From: Bursaphelenchus xylophilus
Taxonomy: Eukaryota; Nematoda; Chromadorea; Rhabditida; Aphelenchoididae
Length of the DNA: 64,000 nt
Reading direction: 5' to 3'
Assembly (NCBI GenBank): GCA_904066235.2
Contig: CAJFCV020000002.1
Span: forward strand, 9,548,001 to 9,612,000
Shown here: positions 54,931-64,000 of the stretch, in pieces
Position numbering within the stretch: the stretch's first letter is position 1
Layout of the letters: each line of letters opens with the position of its first letter
Position numbers and translations under genes: made by a program
Notes under the pieces: generated by a model
The model's input: only the letters and a program-made list of their open reading frames with translations
Told to the model about the DNA's origin: nothing
The model's database searches: none

Positions 54931-55282
54931 TGCCTGTGGTACTGCGCCTAGTACAATATACGAATGGTACAAACAACTAGTCAATTTGCCAAAACTGGAT
55001 CAGATACAGCAAAAACAAGCCTGCCGGGAGAGTTCCCGGAGGTTTTTCTTGCGTCTAGAAGGAATTCCATTTTCAGAAAATTTCGCAAAGTTTGCATAAA
55101 AATGGACATACTCAGGTCTTTTATTTCGTTGATAGCCTTTCGTTTTGAATGTTCTTTGGCATTATATTGATGGAAACACCTTGCTAACGACTTGAAATTT
55201 CATTTAAACTGATTTTGAGTTTTATTTGCCTCAGGGCATTTTTAAAATTTCAATTTTTTTAAAGTGCTTTTTTGATGAGAAC
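54901..55282 (+). repeat. pde-4 3' end, partner of the inverted intronic copy
   Basis: Contains the last coding bases, the stop at 54928 and about 350 bp of presumed 3' UTR. Its reverse complement is present at 52380-52755. A transcript containing both could pair over about 370 bases with a loop of roughly 2.1 kb that holds the last three exons. Confidence 0.92.
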
Positions 55283-56135
55283 TTATGTCTAAAACAAGGT
55301 GTTTCTGGCAATATCATTGCAAAACGTCTCTTTGAAAACAAATTCAGTGGAATTTCGGTGCAGAATAGTGTGAGATGGTAAAATACGAGCGGGATTTTTT
55401 CGGTAGTAAAAGCTAGAATTTGATGATTTTCCAACATTTTCCCGAAAATCTTGGCCTTTATGCGATTTTTTGTGAAGATTTAGATTGATTACGGTAGAAA
55501 GAGCCTTTTTCTTCTATAATACAGTAATTGGAAGTTTTTTTAATGGTAAAATACGGCTGAAGAACTCTCACCATTTTTTCAAAAAAAAAGATTGCCAAAA
55601 ACGCTACAAATTTCATTTTTTCCAAATTTTCAACTTTTTTCCACTTGACTGCGAAAAATTACAGAACCCCAAACAAATTTACATTATAGTCAACACCTCT
55701 CTGCATCCGATTCCACTGTCTTCCCTCCACAAACACTCAAAAAATGCTTTAATTCTGTCGTTTTGTGCCATTTCTTTTCGCCTTCCCACTCTCCATTTTC
55801 GGTGCTGTCTTTTCTCTGCTTTAACAATCCTTGTGAACAAAAAAGAAACACAGTGCGCTAAAGAAAAAAGACAAACTTTTACTCGGCAATTCCGCGACGA
55901 ATTGCCTTCGTTTTCGAGATTTATCCTATGGGCATTCTGATAGTTTTTAAATCAAAATTATCAGACGGGTCTTTTGTTGTAACCGACTTCTTCTTTTTTT
56001 GTATTTAAATCAGAGTTTTTCTATACGTTTCTACGCATTCTTTTGTAACCTTCTTTCGAGGATCAATATGAGATATAATAAACTGTTATACACATAAAGT
56101 TGGAGGAGGAAATATGAAGTTTTTCTTGGAAAAAG
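55283..56135. other. Region between convergent genes, no gene supported
   Basis: AT-rich DNA between the end of pde-4 and the transporter. A 151-codon ORF (55485-55940) is Phe/Lys/His-rich and unrecognised. GTAAAATACG words occur at 55377 and 55548. Confidence 0.4.
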
Positions 56136-56640
56136 CGTATAAAATTGATAGAAACCCCATATACAGATGCTGGGAAAACTTCTTTTGGTAAAAAAATCTA
56201 ATAAATTGAATGAAGAGAACAGTTGACTCATTTGGGTCAAGTGTTTCTCCGAGTCTGGAATGCCTCCAGACGTTGAACAAACTTGGCGTAAATTAACATG
56301 ATGACTTTGTAAGGCACATACAATATTTTTAGCTCGAGCCTTACGATAAATACTTACAATTAGTGTTAGAAGAGGAAATTAAACTTTTTTTGAAAAAAAA
56401 TTTTTGAGTTGTTGAGCAATTGCAGCTTTGGGCGAAAGGTATTTAAAATTGATAGAAAAACTATATACAGATGCTGGGAAACTTTTTTTGGTAAAAAAAT
56501 CTAATGAATTGAATGAAGAGAACAGTTGACTCATTTGGGTCAAGTGTTTCTCCGAGTCTAGAACGCCTCCAGACGTTGAAAAAACTTGGCGTAAATTAAC
56601 ATCGTTGCTTTGTAAGGCCTATACGAGATTTTTAGCTTCA
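56136..56640. repeat. Direct duplication, about 200 bp units spaced about 305 bp
   Basis: ATATACAGATGCTGGGAAA, GAATGAAGAGAACAGTTGAC, the CTTGAC-type palindrome and CGCCTCCAGACGTTGA-like sequence occur in the same order from about 56158 and again from about 56462. Identity is around 90%. Confidence 0.9.
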
Positions 56641-56753
56641 GCTTTAAAATAAAAAAAAGCATCGAGGTTACCCTCCAAAAGGTCCCATCCGGAAAACTTG
56701 ACCTCTTCAAGGTGAGATATCTACGTTAAAAATCACCTATATACAAATTTCAT

Positions 56754-56959
56754 TTACTCTACATGCCTTCTAGAAATACAATGTCCCTTATGCAGACTGA
56801 TGTTTGAATACGGTCCACAGCAGAAGATGGGAGTTACTGGGCCCTCAGTCTCAGGCCAATCCTTAATCCAACGAAGATAACAGGGCATCTTGAAGGACGC
56901 TGTGGCCAGGTCTTTGGTAGCAGCGATTGTCGTTACCACCATGACAATAAATGCGATGG
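56754..56959 (-). CDS. Transporter exon 7
   Basis: The acceptor is CTTTCAG. The last helix AIAFIVMVVTTIAATKDLA is followed by a cysteine-containing hydrophilic tail ending RRHVE and TAA. Confidence 0.93.
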
Positions 56960-59412
56960 CTGAAAGGTAAAAAAATACTGTTGTATTGTACTAAAATTTC
57001 AGAGAAATCTCATTCTTTGGATCATTATTTTCGTGTAACGGTTGAAAAGCGTTTTTTAAGGAAACGTATTTTAAAACAGCCTTACCGAAGGTAGCTCCCA
57101 AACAAATGAGCTCCAGCCTCGGTGTCTCTTTTATCCCTTGGATTAAGCTGATTCTTTCACTGTCTGATTCTCCATTTGCAACTGCTTTCAAAGGTTTTTC
57201 TCTTTGAGACTTGTCGACATTATCATTTGACATTTGCTTATCCAACACATTCAAGGTAAGGTAAAACAGCACGGGGAATAGAAACGAAGTAGTTGAGACG
57301 ATTGTTCCACCAAGTAGGCCCATTAGCGGTCCAAATTCAGGGAAAGTTTCGACCACAACCAATGCCAAAAGCATCAATGAAGAGCGGATGGCGACTCGGT
57401 GCAGTCCGAATTCTGAAATAGACAAATGATGGCGTTTTCTGAACCTAACATAAGACGTATACATAAATGCAAAGATTGACGTGTGTGCCAGTCTTTTTGA
57501 TGACTTTTATTACATTGATTTCGAGTAGATTTGTCTGACGTATATATTTTCCAAGTTCTTTCTGTTACCAAAGCAATTCGGCCCGTAAAAGAACCAGGAT
57601 TTTTATAAAATATTTTATAAAAATATATGTACATACGAAGCCTTGGTCGCGGTTTTTTGTAATCATTATGTTTCTAGACCTCCAAAAAAGCCTACTCACC
57701 CTGCGGCGCTTTGAGCAGCTCTTCGGCCGTTTGCATGACAGGATTCATGATCAAAATGACAGCAAACATGCAATGAGCAGTTATCAGCAGGTTCACAGAT
57801 TGCTGAATCCATTCAATTTGAAGGTTGTTGATCACTGAAGGTCCGAGGTTCTCATTGTACGCCAAATTGGCCATAATGGATAATGGGAAGTAGAGAATTG
57901 AGATGACTAAAAAATTTGTAGTTTTATGGTAAAATACGCTTCTTGATATTGTGATATTGTCTGTACTTACAAGTGTACGCCAGAATGGATGAATATTTGA
58001 ACTTGAAGGGCTCTTTCATGTCATTCTGAATAGTTGGGAAACAAGCATGTCCTCCGTAGGCAAATAAAATACTTCCCAGATGAGTACATGCATCTGTGAC
58101 ATCAAAAGCGGGCAACGTCAAGGAGTCTTGACATAGCCCGATGTCATTTACAACACCTCCAAGAGAAAAGAGTACTGCCAGTAGTGTGCAGACCATCCCG
58201 AGTATGATCGCCCACCTAAAATACACTCATTTTGAGCAATTTTAAAAGCGGTTTTTTGGGATAATAGTAATTTTGGGCTTACCAAAAATCCTGAGGTGAT
58301 TTTAGATAGCAAAACGGCGTAATTATTGCAGTCACAATGACCGCAACATAACAATAATCAAAATTGTGCTTGAAAAACTGCTTGAAAGCGTCGTTAATGT
58401 TCTTGGAGACGATCACCATCAGCAAAACTCCACAACAAAACATCCCAAAATTCAAGACGACGTCAACTGCGATCCTGAAAAAATCCAATAATTTTTGTGG
58501 CATTTCGTCAAATAGTTATAAAGTTTTATAAGTACGGCCAACGAAGGTTAATCTTTTGTGAAAATAGCAGGTAAAATTTGGTAAAATACGGACAAGCTTA
58601 ATACGTAGTCAATTTCAAAAAATCCGATAATTTTTGTGGCATTTCGTCAAATTTGGAAAAGTTTGAGTTTTTTGTTACAAACTACACAAAACGTTTTTCT
58701 CGGCCATTCTGTAGATAAGGTACAATATCGGCCAAGCCGAGCTTTAACCCAGCTTTCGCAAAAATCAATAATTTTTGTGACATTTCGTTAAACCTCAAAA
58801 AACAAAAAATTCAGGAAGATTTTTAAAAAATAGTAGAAATATATGTAAAATACGATTGTGTGGGCCTTGCCGACCATATTTACCTAATCGAAATTTTCCA
58901 ATATTTTTTGTGACATTTCGTCAAAACTTCAAAAAAACCTGTCAAACCCCCAAAAAATCTCACTTCATCCACCTCCCATGTGATCTCAATCCAATCTGAG
59001 CATACGGATCACGACAATGGAATCGATATTCCGGCCAATGCTTTTGCAAAATTAACCATGACCGACCCAAAATTACTCCACAATAAGTCGCCATTATCGC
59101 CGAAATTGCCATGAAAATTAGGCCAAAATAAAATTCTAAACTTTTTTAAAAATACTTCAAGTGAAATATCGATGACTTACCGAGCGATCTGACTGCAATT
59201 GGAAGGGCAATTGCTCCGGCTCCGGCCATTTCTCCGGCCAAGAAGATGCCCGTCAAAATCCAGTTCATCCCTTTGGTCCGGGTCAATTTTCCATCTTGAT
59301 TATATTCGAATATTGGTTTGTGGAACTCATCGGATTTTTCTAGGGTATTCTCGACTTGATGTTGAATTTTTTGACTTTTCACATGAGGTTTTTCAATGGA
59401 ATTTGATGACAT
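56754..59412 (-). CDS. Amino acid transporter, AAAP (Aa_trans) family, seven exons
   Basis: A multi-pass membrane carrier for amino acids. Joined minus-strand exons 59412-59181, 59135-58964, 58474-58283, 58215-57971, 57906-57700, 57412-57086 and 56959-56754 stay in frame and give 526 residues. The N-terminus (1-48) is hydrophilic, then the first membrane helix WILTGIFLAGEMAGAGAIAL has the small-residue pattern of the family. Further helices follow in each exon. FAYGGHACFPTIQNDMK is the best conserved family block, and QSVNLLITAHCMFAVILIMN is typical of a nematode-expanded branch. A hydrophilic segment near 420-450 (KSQREKPLKAV) is a likely cytosolic loop. Substrate and location cannot be told from sequence. 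It is tail-to-tail with pde-4 and divergent from cogc-4. Confidence 0.93.
57086..57412 (-). CDS. Transporter exon 6
   Basis: The acceptor is CTATTTCAG; the donor is TTCG|GTAAGG. It encodes FGLHRVAIRSSLMLLALVVV, GLLGGTIVSTTSFLFPVLFY and the charged loop before the last helix. Confidence 0.95.
57700..57906 (-). CDS. Transporter exon 5
   Basis: The acceptor is TTTTTTAG; the donor is CAGG|GTGAGT. It encodes ISILYFPLSIMANLAY and WIQQSVNLLITAHCMFAVIL, two membrane helices. Confidence 0.95.
57971..58215 (-). CDS. Transporter exon 4
   Basis: The acceptor is GTATTTTAG; the donor is ACTT|GTAAGT. It carries the signature SILFAYGGHACFPTIQNDMK and the helix before it. Confidence 0.95.
58283..58474 (-). 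CDS. Transporter exon 3
   Basis: The acceptor is TTTTTTCAG; it ends at TTTTG|GTAAGC. It encodes IAVDVVLNFGMFCCGVLLMV and a further helix VAVIVTAIITPFCYLKSPQD. Confidence 0.93.
58964..59135 (-). CDS. Transporter exon 2
   Basis: The acceptor is TTTAG; the donor is GAA|GTGAGA. It encodes FYFGLIFMAISAIMATYCGV and then LGRSWLILQKHWPEYRFHCR, DPYAQIG, the conserved loop after helix 2. Confidence 0.88.
59181..59412 (-). CDS. Transporter exon 1
   Basis: Encodes residues 1-77 with a 48-residue soluble leader and the first membrane helix; ends at donor CTCG|GTAAGT. ATG 59412 is the first in the open frame. Confidence 0.9.
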
Positions 59413-59500
59413 TATTCGGAGTGATTTTGACTGAAATCATGGTGAAAATATAAGCTTTTACTGAGCATACATGTATGTAATAGTCAAATGAGTCGAAATA

Positions 59501-59661
59501 TCAGTCAGTCGGGAAAATAGAGAGAAAATAATGAGCACAATGTCGCTGTGCTCGTCGCGTAGCCGAAGTGAAAAGCAATTTGACATTGCCGCGATACAAT
59601 TCATTTTTTTCGGTGCAATTTTTGGTGCAACGGAGCGTTTATTATTTTCCCGACAATCTGA
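59501..59661. mobile_element. Fold-back MITE, CTGTCGGGAAAATAATGAGC family
   Basis: TCAGTCAGTCGGGAAAATAG at the left, TTATTTTCCCGACAATCTGA at the right. A short duplication (GAAAATAGAGAGAAAATAAT) lengthens the left arm. It lies in the intergenic space between the transporter and cogc-4 starts. Confidence 0.9.
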
Positions 59662-59937
59662 ACAAGTAGTGATTTAGCACGTTAGGATTATGGGTAAAAT
59701 ACGGTCTATTTCTTTGTCCACATTTGCAACCTTCGAAGAAAAAACAATCTTTTTCATGCAAGGCTTGCAAATTTAAAGCCAAAAAAAACATTTGTTCTCT
59801 CAACATCTCCTCTTATTTTTTACAGTGTCACGTGCAAACCCCGTTGAATATAATAGCTCATTATCAGTTGCTACTGCAAATCATGAGCTCAGATCTTTTT
59901 GGAATGATTTATTGCCTGGGAAAAAAGTCGTACGAAC

Positions 59938-60387
59938 ACGGGAAGTACTCCAAGTGCGACACTCAGATTTTGATGAAACTTGGCACAAATTTAGAATATT
60001 TTTTTCTAAGATATATGCGAAAATCCTAGCTCGCGCTTTGCAGAAACAACCGAGATTTTTCGATCGAAAGTCGGCGAAAATGTGAGACTTTTTGCCAAAT
60101 TTCGGCACGAAAAGTTTCATGCCTATTTCTACCATAGAGGGCAATGTTTCCACGAAAAAAATCATTTTTTTTCGGTACGAAACTAGCAAAGTTATGATCA
60201 AAAAGTGTTTTTCTCTTTGACCACACTTCGCGTTTAGTGTACTCTTTCGGCGGCAAAAATCGTTCAATATCTCGGCAGAGCTTGCAAACCACGAGCTAAA
60301 CCTTTCAGGAATTGATATATGGTTCACGATCGACGTGTGTGCAAAATTTGAAGAAAATCTGAGCGTCGCACTTGGGTACTTCCCCTG
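59938..60387. mobile_element. Tc4/Tc5-like TNA element, about 450 bp
   Basis: The ends CACGGGAAGTACTCCAAGTG and GTCGCACTTGGGTACTTCCCCTG surround the family interior in the opposite orientation to the 51092 copy. The long minus-strand ORF (148 codons) recurs in fragments in other copies and is not a gene. Confidence 0.88.
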
Positions 60388-60535
60388 TAAATTTGGGAAA
60401 GATTCGGCCTTTCTGGTTATAGCTATGCCCTTACATATATAATAAAGTAAAGGTAGCCCTAACAGAATCGTAAATTATAAAACGGAGAAAAAAAACAAAA
60501 GATAAAAAGCTCAAATTCGAAACCGAGCTTATCAG

Positions 60536-60672
60536 TAGAGATTGCCACGGCTCCGGAGCCGGAAATTTTGAGTTTGGCTCCGGCTTCCGAGCCCGAAGTT
60601 GGAGCCAGGGTTCTCAATGTTCAAAAAAGTAGAAATTTCGTGATCTTGAAATTTTGACCGTTGCAATCTCTG
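60536..60672. mobile_element. Short non-autonomous hAT element, GGCTCC family (137 bp)
   Basis: TAGAGATTGCCACGGCTCCG at the left and CCGTTGCAATCTCTG at the right are inverted, flanked by the exact 8-bp duplication CTTATCAG (60528-60535, 60673-60680). It is a deleted relative of the 37217-37659 element. Confidence 0.93.
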
Positions 60673-60680
60673 CTTATCAG

Positions 60681-61666
60681 CGAAATAGAAGCCGGATCTA
60701 GACAAAACTCAGTTTTAATTTGGGGAACATTGCACTTTAATCATTAGTAATTGCTAATTAATGATTTCTGATGACTAATTTTTCAATTTTTCTCCCAAAA
60801 AAGGCCATTCTTCACATAATTCGAGACGGATAAAAACAAAATTTATATGATTTCAAACCTTCCAGATCACTCTGGTTTAACAACAACATGATCAAAGACC
60901 ATTTTGGATATATATATTTATGATATTTTTTCTCTAAACTCACGAGTTCTTCGTTCCAAAAACAACAAACCTTTCAAATCCGGAGAAGAATCTGAAATTC
61001 CGCTTTGAGAAAGGTGTTTATGTGTGCTGTAGAATACCAAAATTCAAAGGATTTCCCCGCTTTTGTTTGGTAAATAATCAATTTGAAGCAAAAGTTTGTC
61101 TAGTACAATATAATTTTTTTTTATAAATTGGAATTTTTAGCCTTTAAAATGTTAGAGAGGACAAAATAATAAGAAATGGAAGTGAAAGAGCCGTAGATTA
61201 CAGATTCATTTCTGACCTTATTCTGAATAAAATATGATATGTCATTGTTATGCAAAAAACTTCGATTTCTTTGAAATTCATGCAAAATGAAGCAAAATTG
61301 TAGGCAACAACGGACTTTCAAGGCTCATTTAAAAGAAGTTTAACGTTAGACTTATCAAATTTTTATTTTCAACATGATTTTTATATTATACTTGACATCA
61401 GATATCACAGCCTTGAGAAGTCTCCAAAAATACCTTCAAAACCTCCGAATTTTAATTTCAATATTGCAAAAAACCAATCTTGCATTTAATCACACTCTAA
61501 GTTACTTTAAATCACATTACTTTACATCTTTATTTTCAAATTCCAATATTTCGCGGGCTTTTGGCGCTTTTTGGCATTCCGTTTCAACACGTCATAAAAA
61601 TGCGTGGAAACATTTTTTTCGTGAAGAAACATTTTTTTCCGCTGTAAATTTTGAGTAAATGTAGTA
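60681..61666. other. 5' flank of cogc-4
   Basis: AT-rich unique DNA with no supported gene. The promoter and any trans-splice acceptor of cogc-4 should lie here; TGTAG at 61660-61664 is just upstream of the start codon. Confidence 0.45.
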
Positions 61667-61690
61667 ATGGATACTGAAAACTTTTATGAG
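61667..61690 (+). CDS. cogc-4: cogc-4 exon 1
   Basis: ATG and seven further codons (MDTENFYE), ending at donor GAG|GTAAGT. The exon is tiny, and the start rests on this splice junction keeping the frame into exon 2. Confidence 0.7.
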
Positions 61691-63266
61691 GTAAGTGAAA
61701 AATTGAATTTTATATTATTTTAGGTGTTAATTTTCCTTATTTTACCAAGTTTTAGTCTGAAGGCCCTCTGGTTTGGTCGAATAATACAGAGAAGGCTCAA
61801 GAACGGGTCGAACCTTGTTTAGAATTGCAATTTGACTTCAGCCAAGAGCTTGCCGAACTACGCGCTGAGTTGGAAGGATCCAAACAGAAGGAGGAACGGT
61901 TGTTGGAGGAGATTCAGCGAGAATTAGATGGAGCAATTGGGCCTGCTGGTAAGTGATCTTCTTCTTGATATTTTCTGTTTTTAGGAAGATGTTTATGGGG
62001 GATTTATTGAGATTTCGATGGAATTTTGTGAGATTTTTGTAGTTTAGGTAGTCATGGATAATATCCGCGGGGTTTAGGCTAAAGTTCTTCAAATTTTTTT
62101 GATTCAAGAGGGTTTGCTAAGCGTGTAGATTCTTTGAGAATGCTCTTAGCAAAAAATTGAGTTATTTTGTTATGAATTTTGTTGTCAAATTTATCTTAAC
62201 CATGCCACATGATGGCTATGGATAATATTAGCTGTTTTTCGCCAAATTTGTTAAACTTTCTTGTGGAAATTAATATCTCCACCTCGCAGGTGGTTTAATA
62301 GAGCTTCTCAAGTGCTTTTCACACCATTATCTTCCCTGCTTTTCAGTGATTTTACCTCATCTTCACCATCCCATTTCAGGTGTGGAGAAATTTATGAAAT
62401 CCTTCGATCAATCAGTTGCCCGAGTCTGCAGTCTCAACGAATGTATCAAAAGCGATGCGAAACAGCTCAATTCAAGTCTCCGCACAGTCTCGGCGCTGGC
62501 CGATAACATCAGTAAAAAGGTTGCAGTGCTGGATCAAGCCAAAGGTCGTGTTGTGGAATGCCTGCAACTTGTAAACGACCTTCGAGATTTGCGAACATGC
62601 GCTGAGGGAGTACAGAAAGCCATGGCAGAGAAGGATTACGATGAGGCGGCGCAAAACATCCATCGATTTTTGACATTGGATTCGGCTGTTTTTAGAGTCG
62701 GTGATGTTGGAACAAAAGGTAATTTTTCGAATATTTTTTGATTTTTCGGAGTTTAGAACCTGGCCAATCACTGAAACACAGCTACGAGATTCTCCGATCC
62801 GCTCAGTCCGAGCTCAAAGTTATTATCGAGCAGAAATTTGACGAGTCTTTGGCCGCGGCCGACGAGAAATCCATCCAAAAGTTTTTCAAATTGTTCCCAA
62901 TGATAAATGATCATTCTACGGGCCTCAAAAAGTTCGGCCACTACCTTAATGGCAAGATTGCCAACTCAGGTGAAGAGTTCTACAAGGTTATGCAGGCCGG
63001 AGGAACCGACGACAAGAGGATTAATGTTCTCTATGCTGACACATTAACCTTGCTTTTGGAGCACATCGCCCGACTGATTGAGACCTACCAACCCATCATT
63101 GACAACTTTTATGGACCGGACAAGCTTCTAGACTTGATCGAAATCATCGAAGTGGAGGCGGATCGGCAGGCTATTAGGATTATCAACGCCTTCCTTCAGA
63201 AACGCCAGTTGGATGAGAAAATTCGGACTGTTGATGGGTATATGAGAGGTGGAGGGAGGAGTGCTG
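61667..63266 (+). CDS. cogc-4: Conserved oligomeric Golgi complex subunit 4, N-terminal part (partial, four exons)
   Basis: COG4 is a lobe A subunit of the COG tether that guides retrograde vesicles within the Golgi and binds SNARE machinery. Exons 61667-61690, 61756-61948, 62380-62718 and 62757-63266 join in frame to give 355 codons plus one base; the gene continues beyond the window. The N-terminus holds a coiled coil (about 30-62, ELAELRAELEGSKQKEERLL). COG4 hallmarks follow: YDEAAQNIHRFLTLDSAV, FFKLFPMINDHSTGLKKFGH, ADTLTLLLEHIARLIETYQP and YGPDKLLDLIEIIEVEADRQ. Human COG4 is near 785 residues, so a bit under half is present. One intron is only 38 bp, in contrast to the large introns of pde-4. 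Confidence 0.95.
61756..61948 (+). CDS. cogc-4: cogc-4 exon 2
   Basis: The acceptor is AGTTTTAG; the donor is GCTG|GTAAGT. It encodes SEGPLVWSNNTEK and the heptad-rich, Glu/Leu-rich coiled coil to ELDGAIGPAG. Confidence 0.88.
62380..62718 (+). CDS. cogc-4: cogc-4 exon 3
   Basis: The acceptor is CCCATTTCAG; the donor is AAAG|GTAATT. It includes VAVLDQAKGRVVECLQLVND and the conserved DYDEAAQNIHRFLTLD. Confidence 0.95.
62757..63266 (+). CDS. cogc-4: cogc-4 exon 4
   Basis: Follows a 38-bp intron (acceptor GAGTTTAG) and ends GCTG|GTAAGA. It is the best conserved part here: SIQKFFKLFPMI, LLEHIARLIETYQPI, NFYGPDKLLDLIEI. Reading on past the donor adds only 6-7 residues before a stop, supporting the splice. 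Confidence 0.95.
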
Positions 63267-63353
63267 GTAAGAGATGGAGGTTTTGTTGAATTTTGGGGAA
63301 GATGGGAGGTAGAGATGGAAGGGACTTTATTTTAGACAAAAAGTATTATATTA

Positions 63354-63920
63354 CAGGGTCTTACAAAAAACGTGAAGGAAAGTGGAAGGCTATAACGCAA
63401 AGACTTCGTATTTGAAATATGTATTTTTAAAAGACATAAGTTTTTGTCTACGAAATAACAAGCTTTTAAAGTGCAAACTGAGATCGCTACGACCTTCTGA
63501 AGTAGAGGCATCTCTACCCCGAAAACCAGGTTTTTTCGGTTGAAAATGATCGAGAAATTTCGGACTTTGTCGGTTGAAAATCAGCAGGAAATGTCGGATT
63601 TTTTGGAGGGTTTCGATATGGGTGATGTTGAAAAAGAAGAGGAAAGTGCCAACGCTTGTAATTTTTTCGACGTTTTCTTAAAGACTATATCAAGCAACCC
63701 CAAAAAATCTAACATTTCCTGGTGATTTTCAACCGACAAAGTCCGAAAATTCTCGATCATTTTAACCGAAAAAAGCTGGTTTTCGGGGTAGAGATGCCTC
63801 GACTTCAGAAGGTCGTAGCGACCTCAGTTTGCACTTTAAAAGCTTGTTATTTCGTAGACAAAAACTTATGTCTTTTAAAAATACATATTTCAAATACGAA
63901 GTCTCTGCGCCGCCCACGCA
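63354..63920. mobile_element. Fold-back element, CAGGGTCTTAC family, in a cogc-4 intron
   Basis: The left end CAGGGTCTTACAAAAAACG follows TTA. The left arm (GCTACGACCTTCTGAAGTAG) and right arm (CTTCAGAAGGTCGTAGCGAC) are inverted over roughly 230 bp around a centre GGTGATGTTGAAAAAGAAGA. The outermost right terminus is missing. This is the most complete copy of the family in the window. Confidence 0.92.
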
Positions 63921-64000
63921 AATGCTTTTTTGGTCAAGTTTTTACCAATTCAAAAGTTTTGTTTTGAGCGAAAAAACTGCTGTTTTTGTCTCAAACTTTC

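Overview
The window is nuclear DNA of a nematode. Spliceosomal introns end in the nematode-type TTTTCAG acceptor, and the proteins read best as nematode orthologues of cAMP phosphodiesterase 4 (pde-4), an AAAP-family amino acid transporter and Golgi tether subunit COG4 (cogc-4). Exons are GC-richer than the AT-rich, repeat-laden introns and intergenic DNA. I cannot name the genus. The gene density is low for a Caenorhabditis-like worm.

Layout. 0-28 kb holds almost no recognisable coding sequence. It contains a 118-120 bp satellite, a 5'-truncated mariner, and many short non-autonomous DNA elements, several nested inside one another. One exon-like block lies at 13.52-13.65 kb. From 28.7 to 54.9 kb the plus strand carries pde-4: a probable N-terminal exon with an RRHT phosphorylation-type motif at 28.7 kb, an exon with the UCR1 RRES site at 40.7-41.2 kb, and six further exons (49.5-54.9 kb) completing UCR1, UCR2 and the catalytic domain. 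Tail-to-tail with it, on the minus strand at 56.75-59.41 kb, is a seven-exon amino acid transporter (526 aa). Divergent from that, starting at 61.67 kb on the plus strand, are the first four exons of COG4 (355 codons); the gene runs off the right edge.

The rest is mostly mobile DNA, and several families can be defined from their ends. (i) TNA-duplicating elements with CAAGGGAAG / CAGGGGAAG termini, about 440 bp, resembling Tc4/Tc5-type elements. Two longer relatives enclose tRNA-like Pol III boxes and one is a 1.16 kb near-perfect palindrome. (ii) Roughly 150 bp fold-back elements with TCAGTCTGTCGGGAAAATAA ends. (iii) hAT-type elements with exact 8-bp target duplications and very GC-rich arms (GGGCCGGGCC or GGCTCC repeats). 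(iv) A roughly 560 bp fold-back with CAGGGTCTTAC ends. (v) mariner/TA-type MITEs. (vi) A dispersed palindrome CTTGACCCATTTGGGTCAAG. Two hAT elements sit inside family (ii) copies, one hAT sits inside a tandem repeat, and a TA-MITE sits inside a family (iv) copy. Uninterrupted paralogues in this window confirm several of these sites.

The most striking observations are these. The intron before the pde-4 catalytic exon contains an inverted copy of the gene's own 3' end (the last coding bases plus about 350 bp of 3' UTR). A densely hairpin-forming GC-rich block lies in the large pde-4 intron at 48.7-48.86 kb. Two unrelated fold-back transposons each enclose a tRNA-like sequence. The three genes share no evident pathway: PDE4 degrades cAMP, the transporter moves amino acids across a membrane, and COG4 supports Golgi retrograde traffic.
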